DNA of 64,000 nt from Osmia lignaria lignaria. Its lineage: Eukaryota; Arthropoda; Insecta; Hymenoptera; Megachilidae. Position numbers and translations under genes: made by a program. The stretch lies in contig NW_027478158.1 in assembly GCF_051020975.1 (NCBI RefSeq), forward strand, positions 14,570,001 to 14,634,000, written 5' to 3'. The notes under the pieces were generated by a model, which was given only the letters and a program-made list of their open reading frames with translations, searched no databases and was not told the DNA's origin. This document shows, in pieces, positions 22,686 to 35,784 of this stretch. Every line of letters begins with the position of its first letter. Within the stretch, counting starts at the first letter, position 1.

Positions 22686-24220
22686 ATTTGCAGATATATC
22701 TCAAGGGAAGGGGCCTGACGGACATATTTCGAGATATTTCTTCTTCTTGTTGTTCTTCTTCTGCACAGCTAAGCTGGAAGTGGCATTTGCAGCTCGCAAT
22801 AGTGCAGAGTTATCTCAAAGAAGGGGGCCACGGTGTTTCTGTATCTCTATTATGTTGGTGCGGCTTCGGAACTTTTAAATATCTTGATATATCTCGAGAA
22901 CTACGCATCTGATCAAAAAATATCATAGAACATAAAAAGTGGGAAACTTAATTCTCTACAAAAAACGTCTCTTAACATTTTGCCATAGCTCGCTTCGTTT
23001 CCGAGATATTTGCAGATTTATCTCCAGGGAAGGGGCCTGACGGACATATTTCGAGATATTTCTTCTTCTTGTTGTTCTTCTTCTGCACAGCTAAGCTGGA
23101 AGTGGCATTTGCAGCTCGCAATAGTGCAGAGTTATCTCAAAGAAAGGGGCCACGGTGTTTCTGTATCTCTATTATGTTGGTGCGGCTTCGGAACGTTTAA
23201 ATATCTTGATATATCTCGAGAACTACGCATCTGATCAAAAAATATCATAGAACATAAAAAGTAGGAAACTTAATTCTCTACAAAAAAGGTCTCTTAACAT
23301 TTTGCCATAGCTCGCTTCGTTTCCGAGATATTTGCAGATTTATCTCCAGGGAAGGGGCCTGACGGACATATTTCGAGATATTTCTTCTTCTTGTTGTTCT
23401 TCTTCGTGCACAGCTAAGCTGGAAGTGGCATTTGCGGCTCGCACTAGTGCAGAGTTATCTCAAAGAAAGGGGCCACGGTGTTTCTGAATCTCTATTATGT
23501 TGGTGCGGCTTCGGAACTTTTAAATATCTCGATATATTTCGAAAACTACGCTTCTGATCAAAAAATATCATAGAACATAAATAGTAGGAAACTTAATTCT
23601 CTACAAAAAGGTCCCTCAACATTTTGCCATAGCTCGCTTCGTTTCCGAGATATTTGCACATTTATCTCAAGGGAAGGGGCCTAACGGACATATTTCGAGA
23701 TATTTCTTCTTCTTGTTGTTCTTCTTCTGCACAGCTAAGCTGGAAGTGGCATTTGCGGCTCGCACTAGTGCAGAGTTATCTCAAAGAAAGGGGCCACGGT
23801 GTTTCTGTATCTCTATTATGTTGGTGCGGCTTCGGAACTTTTAAATATCTCGATATATCTCGAAAACTACGCTTCTGATCAAAAAATATCAGAGAACATA
23901 AATTATAGGAAACATAATTCTCTACAAAAAACGTCTCTTAACATTTTGCCATAGCTCGCTTCGTTTCCGAGATATTTGCAGATATATCTCAAGGGAAGGG
24001 GCCTGACGGACATATTTCGAGATATTTCTTCTTCTTCTTGTTGTTCTTCTTCTGCACAGCTAAGCTGGAAGTGGCATTTACAGCTCGCAATAGTGCAGAG
24101 TTATCTCAAAGAAAGCGGCCACGGTGTTTCTGTATCTCTATTATGTTGGTGCGGCTTCGGAACTTTTAAATATCTTGATATATCTCGAGAACTACGCATC
24201 TGATCAAAAAATATCATAGA
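22686..24220 (+). repeat. Nested 5-unit block repeated at a 2,256-bp offset within the 19-unit HOR
   Basis: The units at 22688, 23010, 23332, 23654 and 23976 match 24944, 25266, 25588, 25910 and 26232, sharing AAGAAGGGGGCC, AAAGTGGGAAAC, GAACGTTTAAAT, CTTCGTGCAC, TCTGAATCTC, GGTCCCTCAAC and the extra TTC triplet. About five differences are visible: GAGTTATTTG/GAGATATTTG, GAACTACG/GAATTACG, ATATATTTCG/ATATATCTCG, AAATTATAGG/AAATTGTAGG, and TTGTTGTTC/TTGTTGGTC. Two other units (24301 and 24622) separate the blocks. The same pair exists in copy 2 (28811 and 31067 onward). Confidence 0.85.
23332..23653 (+). repeat. Unit with a one-base insertion and a compensating linker deletion
   Basis: CTTCTGCAC reads CTTCGTGCAC, one base longer. 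In the linker of the same unit ACAAAAAAGG has lost one A and is followed by TCCCTCAAC, so total length stays 322. The frame is broken. Identical units are at 25588, 29455 and 31711, all produced by the nested and 19-unit duplications. Confidence 0.82.
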
Positions 24221-24300
24221 ACATAAAAAGTAGGAAACTTAATTCTCTACAAAAAAGGTCTCTTAACGTTTTGCCATAGCTCGCTTCGTTTCCGAGATAT
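23976..24300 (+). repeat. 325-bp unit with an extra TTC triplet
   Basis: The pyrimidine tract reads TTTCTTCTTCTTCTTG, one triplet longer than usual. The same expansion is in the units at 26232, 30099 and 32355. It is followed by a unit (24301) whose linker is one A shorter. Together these give the 6,123-bp HOR its +5 bp deviation from 19 x 322. Confidence 0.85.
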
Positions 24301-27007
24301 TTGCAGAGTTATCTCAAGGGAAGGGGCCTGACGGACATATTTCGAGATATTTCTTCTTCTTGTTGTTCTTCTTCTGCACAGCTAAGCTGGAAGTGGCATT
24401 TGCAGCTCGCAATAGTGCAGAGTTATCTCAAAGAAGGGGGCCACGGTGATTCTGTATCTCTATTATGTTGGTGCGGCTTCGGATCTTTTAAATATCTTGA
24501 TATATCTCGAGAACTACGCATCTGATCAAAAAATATCATAGAACATAAATAGTAGGAAACTTAATTCTCTACAAAAAGGTCCCTCAACATTTTGCCATAG
24601 CTCGCTTCGTTTCCGAGATATTTGCACATTTATCTCAAGGGAAGGGGCCTAACGGACATATTTCGAGATATTTCTTCTTCTTGTTGTTCTTCTTCTGCAC
24701 AGCTAAGCTGGAAGTGGCATTTGCTGCTCGCACTAGTGCAGAGTTATCTCAAAGAAAGGGGCCACGGTATTTCTGTATCTCTATTATGTTGGTGCGGCTT
24801 CGGAACTTTTAAATATCTCGATATATCTCGAAAACTACGCTTCTGATCAAAAAATATCATAGCACATAAATTGTAGGAAACATAATTCTCTACAAAAAAC
24901 GTCTCTTAACATTTTGCCATAGCTCGCTTCGTTTCCGAGATATTTGCAGATATATCTCAAGGGAAGGGGCCTGACGGACATATTTCGAGATATTTCTTCT
25001 TCTTGTTGTTCTTCTTCTGCACAGCTAAGCTGGAAGTGGCATTTGCAGCTCGCAATAGTGCAGAGTTATCTCAAAGAAGGGGGCCACGGTGTTTCTGTAT
25101 CTCTATTATGTTGGTGCGGCTTCGGAACTTTTAAATATCTTGATATATCTCGAGAACTACGCATCTGATCAAAAAATATCATAGAACATAAAAAGTGGGA
25201 AACTTAATTCTCTACAAAAAACGTCTCTTAACATTTTGCCATAGCTCGCTTCGTTTCCGAGATATTTGCAGATTTATCTCCAGGGAAGGGGCCTGACGGA
25301 CATATTTCGAGATATTTCTTCTTCTTGTTGTTCTTCTTCTGCACAGCTAAGCTGGAAGTGGCATTTGCAGCTCGCAATAGTGCAGAGTTATCTCAAAGAA
25401 AGGGGCCACGGTGTTTCTGTATCTCTATTATGTTGGTGCGGCTTCGGAACGTTTAAATATCTTGATATATCTCGAGAATTACGCATCTGATCAAAAAATA
25501 TCATAGAACATAAAAAGTAGGAAACTTAATTCTCTACAAAAAAGGTCTCTTAACATTTTGCCATAGCTCGCTTCGTTTCCGAGATATTTGCAGATTTATC
25601 TCCAGGGAAGGGGCCTGACGGACATATTTCGAGATATTTCTTCTTCTTGTTGTTCTTCTTCGTGCACAGCTAAGCTGGAAGTGGCATTTGCGGCTCGCAC
25701 TAGTGCAGAGTTATCTCAAAGAAAGGGGCCACGGTGTTTCTGAATCTCTATTATGTTGGTGCGGCTTCGGAACTTTTAAATATCTCGATATATCTCGAAA
25801 ACTACGCTTCTGATCAAAAAATATCATAGAACATAAATAGTAGGAAACTTAATTCTCTACAAAAAGGTCCCTCAACATTTTGCCATAGCTCGCTTCGTTT
25901 CCGAGATATTTGCACATTTATCTCAAGGGAAGGGGCCTAACGGACATATTTCGAGATATTTCTTCTTCTTGTTGTTCTTCTTCTGCACAGCTAAGCTGGA
26001 AGTGGCATTTGCGGCTCGCACTAGTGCAGAGTTATCTCAAAGAAAGGGGCCACGGTGTTTCTGTATCTCTATTATGTTGGTGCGGCTTCGGAACTTTTAA
26101 ATATCTCGATATATCTCGAAAACTACGCTTCTGATCAAAAAATATCAGAGAACATAAATTGTAGGAAACATAATTCTCTACAAAAAACGTCTCTTAACAT
26201 TTTGCCATAGCTCGCTTCGTTTCCGAGATATTTGCAGATATATCTCAAGGGAAGGGGCCTGACGGACATATTTCGAGATATTTCTTCTTCTTCTTGTTGG
26301 TCTTCTTCTGCACAGCTAAGCTGGAAGTGGCATTTACAGCTCGCAATAGTGCAGAGTTATCTCAAAGAAAGCGGCCACGGTGTTTCTGTATCTCTATTAT
26401 GTTGGTGCGGCTTCGGAACTTTTAAATATCTTGATATATCTCGAGAACTACGCATCTGATCAAAAAATATCATAAAACATAAAAAGTAGGAAACTTAATT
26501 CTCTACAAAAAAGGTCTCTTAACATTTTGCCATAGCTCTCTTCGTTTCCGAGATATTTGCAGATTTATCTCCAGGGAAGGGGCCTGACGGACATATTTCG
26601 GGATATTTCTTCTTCTTGTTGTTCTTCTTCTGCACAGCTAAGCTGGAAGTGGCATTTGCAGCTCGCAGTAGTGCAGAGTTATCTCAAAGAAAGGGGCCAC
26701 GGTGTTTCTGTATCTCTATTATGTTGGTGCGGCTTCGGAACTTCTAAATATCTTGATATATCTCGAGAACTACGCATCTGATCAAAAAATATCATAGAAC
26801 ATAAAAAGTAGGAAACTTAATTCTCTACAAAAAAGGTCTCTTAAAATTTTGCCATAGCTCTCTTCGTTTCCGAGATATTTGCAGATTTATCTCCAGGGAA
26901 TGGGCCTGACGGACATATTTCGAGATATTTCTTCTTCTTGTTGTTCTTCTTCTGCACAGCTAAGCTGGAAGTGGCATTTGCAGCTCGCAATAGTGCAGAG
27001 TGATCTC

Positions 27008-30000
27008 AAAGAAAGGGGCCACGGTGTTTCTGTATCTCTATTATGTTGGTGCGGCTTCGGAACTTTTAAATATCTTGATATATCTCGAGAACTACGCATC
27101 TGATCAAAAAATATCATAGAACATAAAAAGTAGGAAACTTAATTCTCTACAAAAAAGGTCGCTTAACATTTTGCCATAGCTCGCTTCGTTTCCGAGATAT
27201 TTGCAGATTTATCTCAAGGGAAGGGGCCTGACGGACATATTTCGAGATATTTCTTCTTCTTGTTGTTCTTCTTCTGCACAGCTAAGCTGGAAGTGGCATT
27301 TGCGGCTCGCACTAGTGCAGAGTTATCTCAAAGAAAGGGGCCACGGTGTTTCTGTATCTCTATTATGTTGGTGCGGCTTCGGAACTTTTAAATATCACGA
27401 TATATCTCGAAAACTACGCTTCTGATCAAAAAATATCATAGAACATAAATTGTACGAAACATAATTCTCTACAAAAAACGTCTCTTAACATTTTGCCATA
27501 GCTCGCTTCGTTTCCGAGATATTTGCAGATTCAGCTCAAAGGAACGGGCCTGACGGACATATTTCGAGATATTTCTTCTTCTTGTTGTTCTTCTTCTGCA
27601 CAGCTAAGCTGGAAGTGGCATTTGCAGCTCGCAATAGTGCAGAGTTATCTCAAAGAAAGGGGCCACGGTGTTTCTGTATCTCTATTATGTTGGTGCGGCT
27701 TCGGAACTTTCAAATATCTTGATATATCTCGAGAACTACGCATCTGATCAAAAAATATCATAGAACATAAAAAGTAGGAAACTTAATTCTCTACAAAAAA
27801 GGTCTCTTAACATTTTGCCATAGCTCGCTTCGTTTCCGAGATATATACAGATATATCTCAAGGGAAGGGGCCTGACGGACATATTTCGAGATATTTCTTC
27901 TTCTTGTTGTTCTTCTTCTGCACAGCTAAGCTGGAAGTGGCATTTGCAGCTCGCAATAGTGCAGAGTTATCTCAAAGAAAGGGGCCACGGTGCTTCTGTA
28001 TCTCTATTATGTTGGTGCGGCTTCGGAAGTTTTAAATACCTCGATATATCTCGAGAACTACGCATCTGATCAAAAAATATCATAGAACATAAATTGTAGG
28101 AAACATAATTCTCTACAAAAAAGGTCTCTTAACATTTTCCCATAGCTCGCTTCGTTTCCGAGATATTTGCAGATTTATCTGAAGGGAAGGGGCCTGACGG
28201 ACATATTTCGAGATCTTTCTTCTTCTTGTTGTTCTTCTTCTGCAAAGCTAAGCTGGAAGTGGCATTTGCAGGTCGCAATAGTGCAGAGTTATCTCAAAGA
28301 AAGGGGCCACGGTGTTTCTGTATCTCTATTATGTTGGTGCGGCTTCGGAACCTTTAAATATCTCGATATATCTCGAGAACTACGCATCTGATCAAAAAAT
28401 ATCATAGAACATAAATTGTAGGAAACATAATTCTCTACAAAAAACGTCTCTTAACATTTTGCCATAGCTCGCTTCGTTTCCGAGATATTTGCAGATTCAG
28501 CTCAAAGGAACGGGCCTGACGGACATATTTCGAGATATTTCTTCTTCTTGTTGTTCTTCTTCTGCACAGCTAAGCTGGAAGTGGCATTTGCAGCTCGCAA
28601 TAGTGCAGAGTAATCTCAAAGAAAGGGGCCACGGTGTTTCTGTATCTCTATTATGTTGGTGCGGCTTCGGAACTTTTAAATATCTTGATATATCTCGAGA
28701 ACTACGCATCTGATCGAAAAATATCATAGAAGATAAAAAGTAGGAAACTTAATTCTCTACAAAAAAGGTCTCTTAACATTTTGCCATAGCTCGCTTCGTT
28801 TCCGAGTTATTTGCAGATATATCTCAAGGGAAGGGGCCTGACGGACATATTTCGAGATATTTCTTCTTCTTGTTGTTCTTCTTCTGCACAGCTAAGCTGG
28901 AAGTGGCATTTGCAGCTCGCAATAGTGCAGAGTTATCTCAAAGAAGGGGGCCACGGTGTTTCTGTATCTCTATTATGTTGGTGCGGCTTCGGAACTTTTA
29001 AATATCTTGATATATCTCGAGAACTACGCATCTGATCAAAAAATATCATAGAACATAAAAAGTGGGAAACTTAATTCTCTACAAAAAACGTCTCTTAACA
29101 TTTTGCCATAGCTCGCTTCGTTTCCGAGATATTTGCAGATTTATCTCCAGGGAAGGGGCCTGACGGACATATTTCGAGATATTTCTTCTTCTTGTTGTTC
29201 TTCTTCTGCACAGCTAAGCTGGAAGTGGCATTTGCAGCTCGCAATAGTGCAGAGTTATCTCAAAGAAAGGGGCCACGGTGTTTCTGTATCTCTATTATGT
29301 TGGTGCGGCTTCGGAACGTTTAAATATCTTGATATATCTCGAGAACTACGCATCTGATCAAAAAATATCATAGAACATAAAAAGTAGGAAACTTAATTCT
29401 CTACAAAAAAGGTCTCTTAACATTTTGCCATAGCTCGCTTCGTTTCCGAGATATTTGCAGATTTATCTCCAGGGAAGGGGCCTGACGGACATATTTCGAG
29501 ATATTTCTTCTTCTTGTTGTTCTTCTTCGTGCACAGCTAAGCTGGAAGTGGCATTTGCGGCTCGCACTAGTGCAGAGTTATCTCAAAGAAAGGGGCCACG
29601 GTGTTTCTGAATCTCTATTATGTTGGTGCGGCTTCGGAACTTTTAAATATCTCGATATATTTCGAAAACTACGCTTCTGATCAAGAAATATCATAGAACA
29701 TAAATAGTAGGAAACTTAATTCTCTACAAAAAGGTCCCTCAACATTTTGCCATAGCTCGCTTCGTTTCCGAGATATTTGCACATTTATCTCAAGGGAAGG
29801 GGCCTAACGGACATATTTCGAGATATTTCTTCTTCTTGTTGTTCTTCTTCTGCACAGCTAAGCTGGAAGTGGCATTTGCGGCTCGCACTAGTGCAGAGTT
29901 ATCTCAAAGAAAGGGGCCACGGTGTTTCTGTATCTCTATTATGTTGGTGCGGCTTCGGAACTTTTAAATATCTCGATATATCTCGAAAACTACGCTTCTG

Positions 30001-33000
30001 ATCAAAAAATATCAGAGAACATAAATTATAGGAAACATAATTCTCTACAAAAAACGTCTCTTAACATTTTGCCATAGCTCGCTTCGTTTCCGAGATATTT
30101 GCAGATATATCTCAAGGGAAGGGGCCTGACGGACATATTTCGAGATATTTCTTCTTCTTCTTGTTGTTCTTCTTCTGCACAGCTAAGCTGGAAGTGGCAT
30201 TTACAGCTCGCAATAGTGCAGAGTTATCTCAAAGAAAGCGGCCACGGTGTTTCTGTATCTCTATTATGTTGGTGCGGCTTCGGAACTTTTAAATATCTTG
30301 ATATATCTCGAGAACTACGCATCTGATCAAAAAATATCATAGAACATAAAAAGTAGGAAACTTAATTCTCTACAAAAAAGGTCTCTTAACGTTTTGCCAT
30401 AGCTCGCTTCGTTTCCGAGATATTTGCAGAGTTATCTCAAGGGAAGGGGCCTGACGGACATATTTCGAGATATTTCTTCTTCTTGTTGTTCTTCTTCTGC
30501 ACAGCTAAGCTGGAAGTGGCATTTGCAGCTCGCAATAGTGCAGAGTTATCTCAAAGAAGGGGGCCACGGTGATTCTGTATCTCTATTATGTTGGTGCGGC
30601 TTCGGATCTTTTAAATATCTTGATATATCTCGAGAACTACGCATCTGATCAAAAAATATCATAGAACATAAATAGTAGGAAACTTAATTCTCTACAAAAA
30701 GGTCCCTCAACATTTTGCCATAGCTCGCTTCGTTTCCGAGATATTTGCACATTTATCTCAAGGGAAGGGGCCTAACGGACATATTTCGAGATATTTCTTC
30801 TTCTTGTTGTTCTTCTTCTGCACAGCTAAGCTGGAAGTGGCATTTGCTGCTCGCACTAGTGCAGAGTTATCTCAAAGAAAGGGGCCACGGTATTTCTGTA
30901 TCTCTATTATGTTGGTGCGGCTTCGGAACTTTTAAATATCTCGATATATCTCGAAAACTACGCTTCTGATCAAAAAATATCATAGCACATAAATTGTAGG
31001 AAACATAATTCTCTACAAAAAACGTCTCTTAACATTTTGCCATAGCTCGCTTCGTTTCCGAGATATTTGCAGATATATCTCAAGGGAAGGGGCCTGACGG
31101 ACATATTTCGAGATATTTCTTCTTCTTGTTGTTCTTCTTCTGCACAGCTAAGCTGGAAGTGGCATTTGCAGCTCGCAATAGTGCAGAGTTATCTCAAAGA
31201 AGGGGGCCACGGTGTTTCTGTATCTCTATTATGTTGGTGCGGCTTCGGAACTTTTAAATATCTTGATATATCTCGAGAACTACGCATCTGATCAAAAAAT
31301 ATCATAGAACATAAAAAGTGGGAAACTTAATTCTCTACAAAAAACGTCTCTTAACATTTTGCCATAGCTCGCTTCGTTTCCGAGATATTTGCAGATTTAT
31401 CTCCAGGGAAGGGGCCTGACGGACATATTTCGAGATATTTCTTCTTCTTGTTGTTCTTCTTCTGCACAGCTAAGCTGGAAGTGGCATTTGCAGCTCGCAA
31501 TAGTGCAGAGTTATCTCAAAGAAAGGGGCCACGGTGTTTCTGTATCTCTATTATGTTGGTGCGGCTTCGGAACGTTTAAATATCTTGATATATCTCGAGA
31601 ATTACGCATCTGATCAAAAAATATCATAGAACATAAAAAGTAGGAAACTTAATTCTCTACAAAAAAGGTCTCTTAACATTTTGCCATAGCTCGCTTCGTT
31701 TCCGAGATATTTGCAGATTTATCTCCAGGGAAGGGGCCTGACGGACATATTTCGAGATATTTCTTCTTCTTGTTGTTCTTCTTCGTGCACAGCTAAGCTG
31801 GAAGTGGCATTTGCGGCTCGCACTAGTGCAGAGTTATCTCAAAGAAAGGGGCCACGGTGTTTCTGAATCTCTATTATGTTGGTGCGGCTTCGGAACTTTT
31901 AAATATCTCGATATATCTCGAAAACTACGCTTCTGATCAAAAAATATCATAGAACATAAATAGTAGGAAACTTAATTCTCTACAAAAAGGTCCCTCAACA
32001 TTTTGCCATAGCTCGCTTCGTTTCCGAGATATTTGCACATTTATCTCAAGGGAAGGGGCCTAACGGACATATTTCGAGATATTTCTTCTTCTTGTTGTTC
32101 TTCTTCTGCACAGCTAAGCTGGAAGTGGCATTTGCGGCTCGCACTAGTGCAGAGTTATCTCAAAGAAAGGGGCCACGGTGTTTCTGTATCTCTATTATGT
32201 TGGTGCGGCTTCGGAACTTTTAAATATCTCGATATATCTCGAAAACTACGCTTCTGATCAAAAAATATCAGAGAACATAAATTGTAGGAAACATAATTCT
32301 CTACAAAAAACGTCTCTTAACATTTTGCCATAGCTCGCTTCGTTTCCGAGATATTTGCAGATATATCTCAAGGGAAGGGGCCTGACGGACATATTTCGAG
32401 ATATTTCTTCTTCTTCTTGTTGGTCTTCTTCTGCACAGCTAAGCTGGAAGTGGCATTTACAGCTCGCAATAGTGCAGAGTTATCTCAAAGAAAGCGGCCA
32501 CGGTGTTTCTGTATCTCTATTATGTTGGTGCGGCTTCGGAACTTTTAAATATCTTGATATATCTCGAGAACTACGCATCTGATCAAAAAATATCATAAAA
32601 CATAAAAAGTAGGAAACTTAATTCTCTACAAAAAAGGTCTCTTAACATTTTGCCATAGCTCTCTTCGTTTCCGAGATATTTGCAGATTTATCTCCAGGGA
32701 AGGGGCCTGACGGACATATTTCGGGATATTTCTTCTTCTTGTTGTTCTTCTTCTGCACAGCTAAGCTGGAAGTGGCATTTGCAGCTCGCAGTAGTGCAGA
32801 GTTATCTCAAAGAAAGGGGCCACGGTGTTTCTGTATCTCTATTATGTTGGTGCGGCTTCGGAACTTCTAAATATCTTGATATATCTCGAGAACTACGCAT
32901 CTGATCAAAAAATATCATAGAACATAAAAAGTAGGAAACTTAATTCTCTACAAAAAAGGTCTCTTAAAATTTTGCCATAGCTCTCTTCGTTTCCGAGATA

Positions 33001-33130
33001 TTTGCAGATTTATCTCCAGGGAATGGGCCTGACGGACATATTTCGAGATATTTCTTCTTCTTGTTGTTCTTCTTCTGCACAGCTAAGCTGGAAGTGGCAT
33101 TTGCAGCTCGCAATAGTGCAGAGTGATCTC
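27008..33130 (+). repeat. 19-unit HOR (6,123 bp), copy 2
   Basis: This is the second copy, directly abutting the first. The near-identity continues to 33,283, where a mismatch (27161 G versus 33284 T) ends it, so the two copies share about 150 extra bases and the exact junction is ambiguous within that stretch. Reading both copies marker by marker, I found only the A to G change at 29685. The following units (33324, 33646) are related to 27201 and 27523 but carry several differences. Confidence 0.95.
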
Positions 33131-35784
33131 AAAGAAAGGGGCCACGGTGTTTCTGTATCTCTATTATGTTGGTGCGGCTTCGGAACTTTTAAATATCTTG
33201 ATATATCTCGAGAACTACGCATCTGATCAAAAAATATCATAGAACATAAAAAGTAGGAAACTTAATTCTCTACAAAAAAGGTCTCTTAACATTTTGCCAT
33301 AGCTCGCTTCGTTTCCGAGATATTTGCAGATTTATCTCAAGGGAAGGGGCCTGACGGACATATTTCGAGATATTTCTTCTTCTTGTTGTTCTTCTTCTGC
33401 ACAGCTAAGCTGGAAGTGGCATTTGCGGCTCGCACTAGTGCAGAGTTATCTCAAAGAAAGGGGCCACGGTGTTTCTGAATCTCTATTATGTTGGTGCGGC
33501 TTCGGAACTTTTAAATATCTCGATATATCTCGAAAACTACGCTTCTGATCAAAAAATATCATTGAACATAAATTGTAGGAAACATAATTCTCTACAAAAA
33601 ACGTCTCTTAACATTTAGCCATAGCTCGCTTCGTTTCCGAGATATTTGCAGATTCAGCTCAAAGGAACGGGCCTGACGGACATGTTTCGAGATATTTCTT
33701 CTTCTTGTTGTTCTTCTTCTGCACAGCTAAGCTGGAAGTGGCATTTGCAGCTCGTAATAGTGCAGAGTAATCTCAAAGAAAGGGGCCACGGTGTTTCTGT
33801 ATCTCTATTATGTTGGTGCGGCTTCGGAACTTTTAAATATCTCGATATATCTCGAAAACTACGCTTCTGATCAAAAAATATCATAGAACATAAATTGTAG
33901 GAAACATAATTCTCTACAAAAAAGGTCTCTTAACATTTTGCCATAGCTCTCTTCGTTTCCGAGATATTTGCAGATTTATCTCCAGGGAAGGGGCCTGACG
34001 GACATATTTCGGGATATTTCTTCTTCTTGTTGTTCTTCTTCTGCACAGCTAAGCTGGAAGTGGCATTTGCAGCTCGCAATAGTGCAGAGTAATCTCAAAG
34101 AAAGGGGCCACGGTGTTTCTGTATCTCTATTATGTTGGTGCGGCTTCGGAACTTTTAAATATCTTGATATATCTCGAGAACTACGCATCTGATCAAAAAA
34201 TATCATGAAACATAAAAAGTAGGAAACTTAATTCTCTACAAAAAAGGTCTCTTAACATTTTGCCATAGCTCTCTTCGTTTCCGAGATATTTGCAGATTTA
34301 TCTCAAGGGAAGGGGCCTGACGGACATATTTCGAGATATTTCTTCTTCTTGTTGTTCTTCTTCTGCACAGCTAAGCTGGAAGTGGCATTTACAGCTCGCA
34401 ATAGTGCAGAGTTATCTCAAAGAAAGGGGCCACGGTGTTTCTGTATCTCTATTATGTTGGTGCGGCTTCGGAACTTTTAAATATCTTGATATATCTCGAG
34501 AACTACGCATCTGATCAAAAAATATCATGAAACATAAAAAGTAGGAAACTTAATTCTCTACAAAAAAGGTCTCTTAACATTTTGCCATAGCTCGCTTCGT
34601 TTCCGAGATATTTGCAGATATATCTCAAGCGAAGGGGCCTGACGGACATATTTCGAGATATTTCTTCTTCTTGTTGTTCTTCTTCTGCACAGCTAAGCTG
34701 GAAGTGGCATTTGCGGCTCGCACTAGTGCAGAGTTATCTCAAAGAAAGGGGCCACGGTGTTTCTGTATCTCTATTATGTTGGTGCGGCTTCGGAACTTTT
34801 AAATATCTTGATATATCTCGAGAACTACGCATCTGATCAAAAAATATCATAGAACATAAAAAGTAGGAAACTTAATTCTCTACAAAAAAAGTCTCTTAAC
34901 ATTTTGCCATAGCTCGCTTCGTTTCCGAGATATTTGCAGATTTATCTCAAGGGAAGGGGCCTGACGGACATATTTCGAGATATTTCTTCTTCTTGTTGTT
35001 CTTCTTCTGCACAGCTAAGCTGGAAGTGGCATTTGCGGCTCGCACTAGTGCAGAGTTATCTCAAAGAAAGGGGCCACGGTGTTTCTGTATCTCTATTATG
35101 TTGGTGCGGCTTCGGAACTTTTAAATATCTTGATATACCTCGAGAACTACGCATCTGATCAAAAAATATCATAGAACATAAAAAGTAGGAAACTTAATTC
35201 TCTACAAAAAAGGTCTCTTAACATTTTGCCATAGCTCGCTTCGTTTCCGAGATATTTGCAGATTTATCTCCAGGGAAGGGGCCTGACGGACATATTTCGA
35301 GATATTTCTTCTTCTTGTTGTTCTTCTTCTGCACAGCTAAGCTGGAAGTGGCATTTGCAGCTCGCAATAGTGCAGAGTTATCTCAAAGAAAGGGGCCACG
35401 GTGTTTCTGTATCTCTATTATGTTGGTGCGGCTTCGGAACTTTTAAATATCTTGATATATCTCGAGAACTACGCATCTGATCAAAAAATATCATAGAACA
35501 TAAAAAGTAGGAAACTTAATTCTCTACAAAAAAGGTCTCTTAACATCTTGCCATAGCTCGCTTCGTTTCCGAGATATTTGCAGATTTATCTCCAGGGAAG
35601 GGGCCTGACGGACATATTTCGAGATATTTCTTCTTCTTGTTGTTCTTCTTCTGCACAGCTAAGCTGGAAGTGGCATTTGCAGCTCGCAATAGTGCAGAGT
35701 TATCTCAAAGAAAGGGGCCACGGTGTTTCTGTATCTCTATTATGTTGGTGCGGCTTCGGAACTTTTAAATATCTTGATATATCT
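33131..35784 (+). repeat. Transitional units between the 19-unit and 16-unit HORs
   Basis: This covers the units at 33324, 33646, 33968, 34290, 34612, 34934, 35256 and the first part of 35578. The unit at 33646 is of the ATTCAGCTCAAAGG subtype and has CATGTTTCGAG. The unit at 33968 has GCTCTCTTCG, TTTCGGGATAT and AGAGTAATCTC. The units at 33968 and 34290 are followed by CATGAAACAT linkers, a variant that returns around 48,370-51,920. The unit at 34612 has ATCTCAAGCGAAGG, as do 48780, 50068 and 52000. From 34934 on, the ATATACCTCGAG variant and the TCTCCAGGG start foreshadow the next HOR. Confidence 0.8.

Larger units (their letters stand above)
20885..27007 (+). repeat. 19-unit HOR (6,123 bp), copy 1
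   Basis: This is the first copy of a very long HOR, with unit starts from 21078 to 26879. Private variants recurring exactly 6,123 bp later include ATATCACG (21078), TATATACAGATATATC (21722), ACATTTTCCCAT and GAGATCTTTC (22044), GATCGAAAAATATC (22366), GAGTTATTTG (22688), AAAGTGGGAAAC, CTTCGTGCAC (23332), the extra TTC (23976), TAACGTTTTGCC and GGTGATTCTG (24301), TTGCTGCTCGC (24622), GAGAATTACGC (25266), TTGGTCTTC (26232) and TTAAAATTTTGCC. The match starts after a mismatch at 20884/27007. I found one mismatch within it, at 23562/29685 (A versus G). The period equals 19 x 322 plus 5, from two +3 and one -1 units. Confidence 0.95.
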
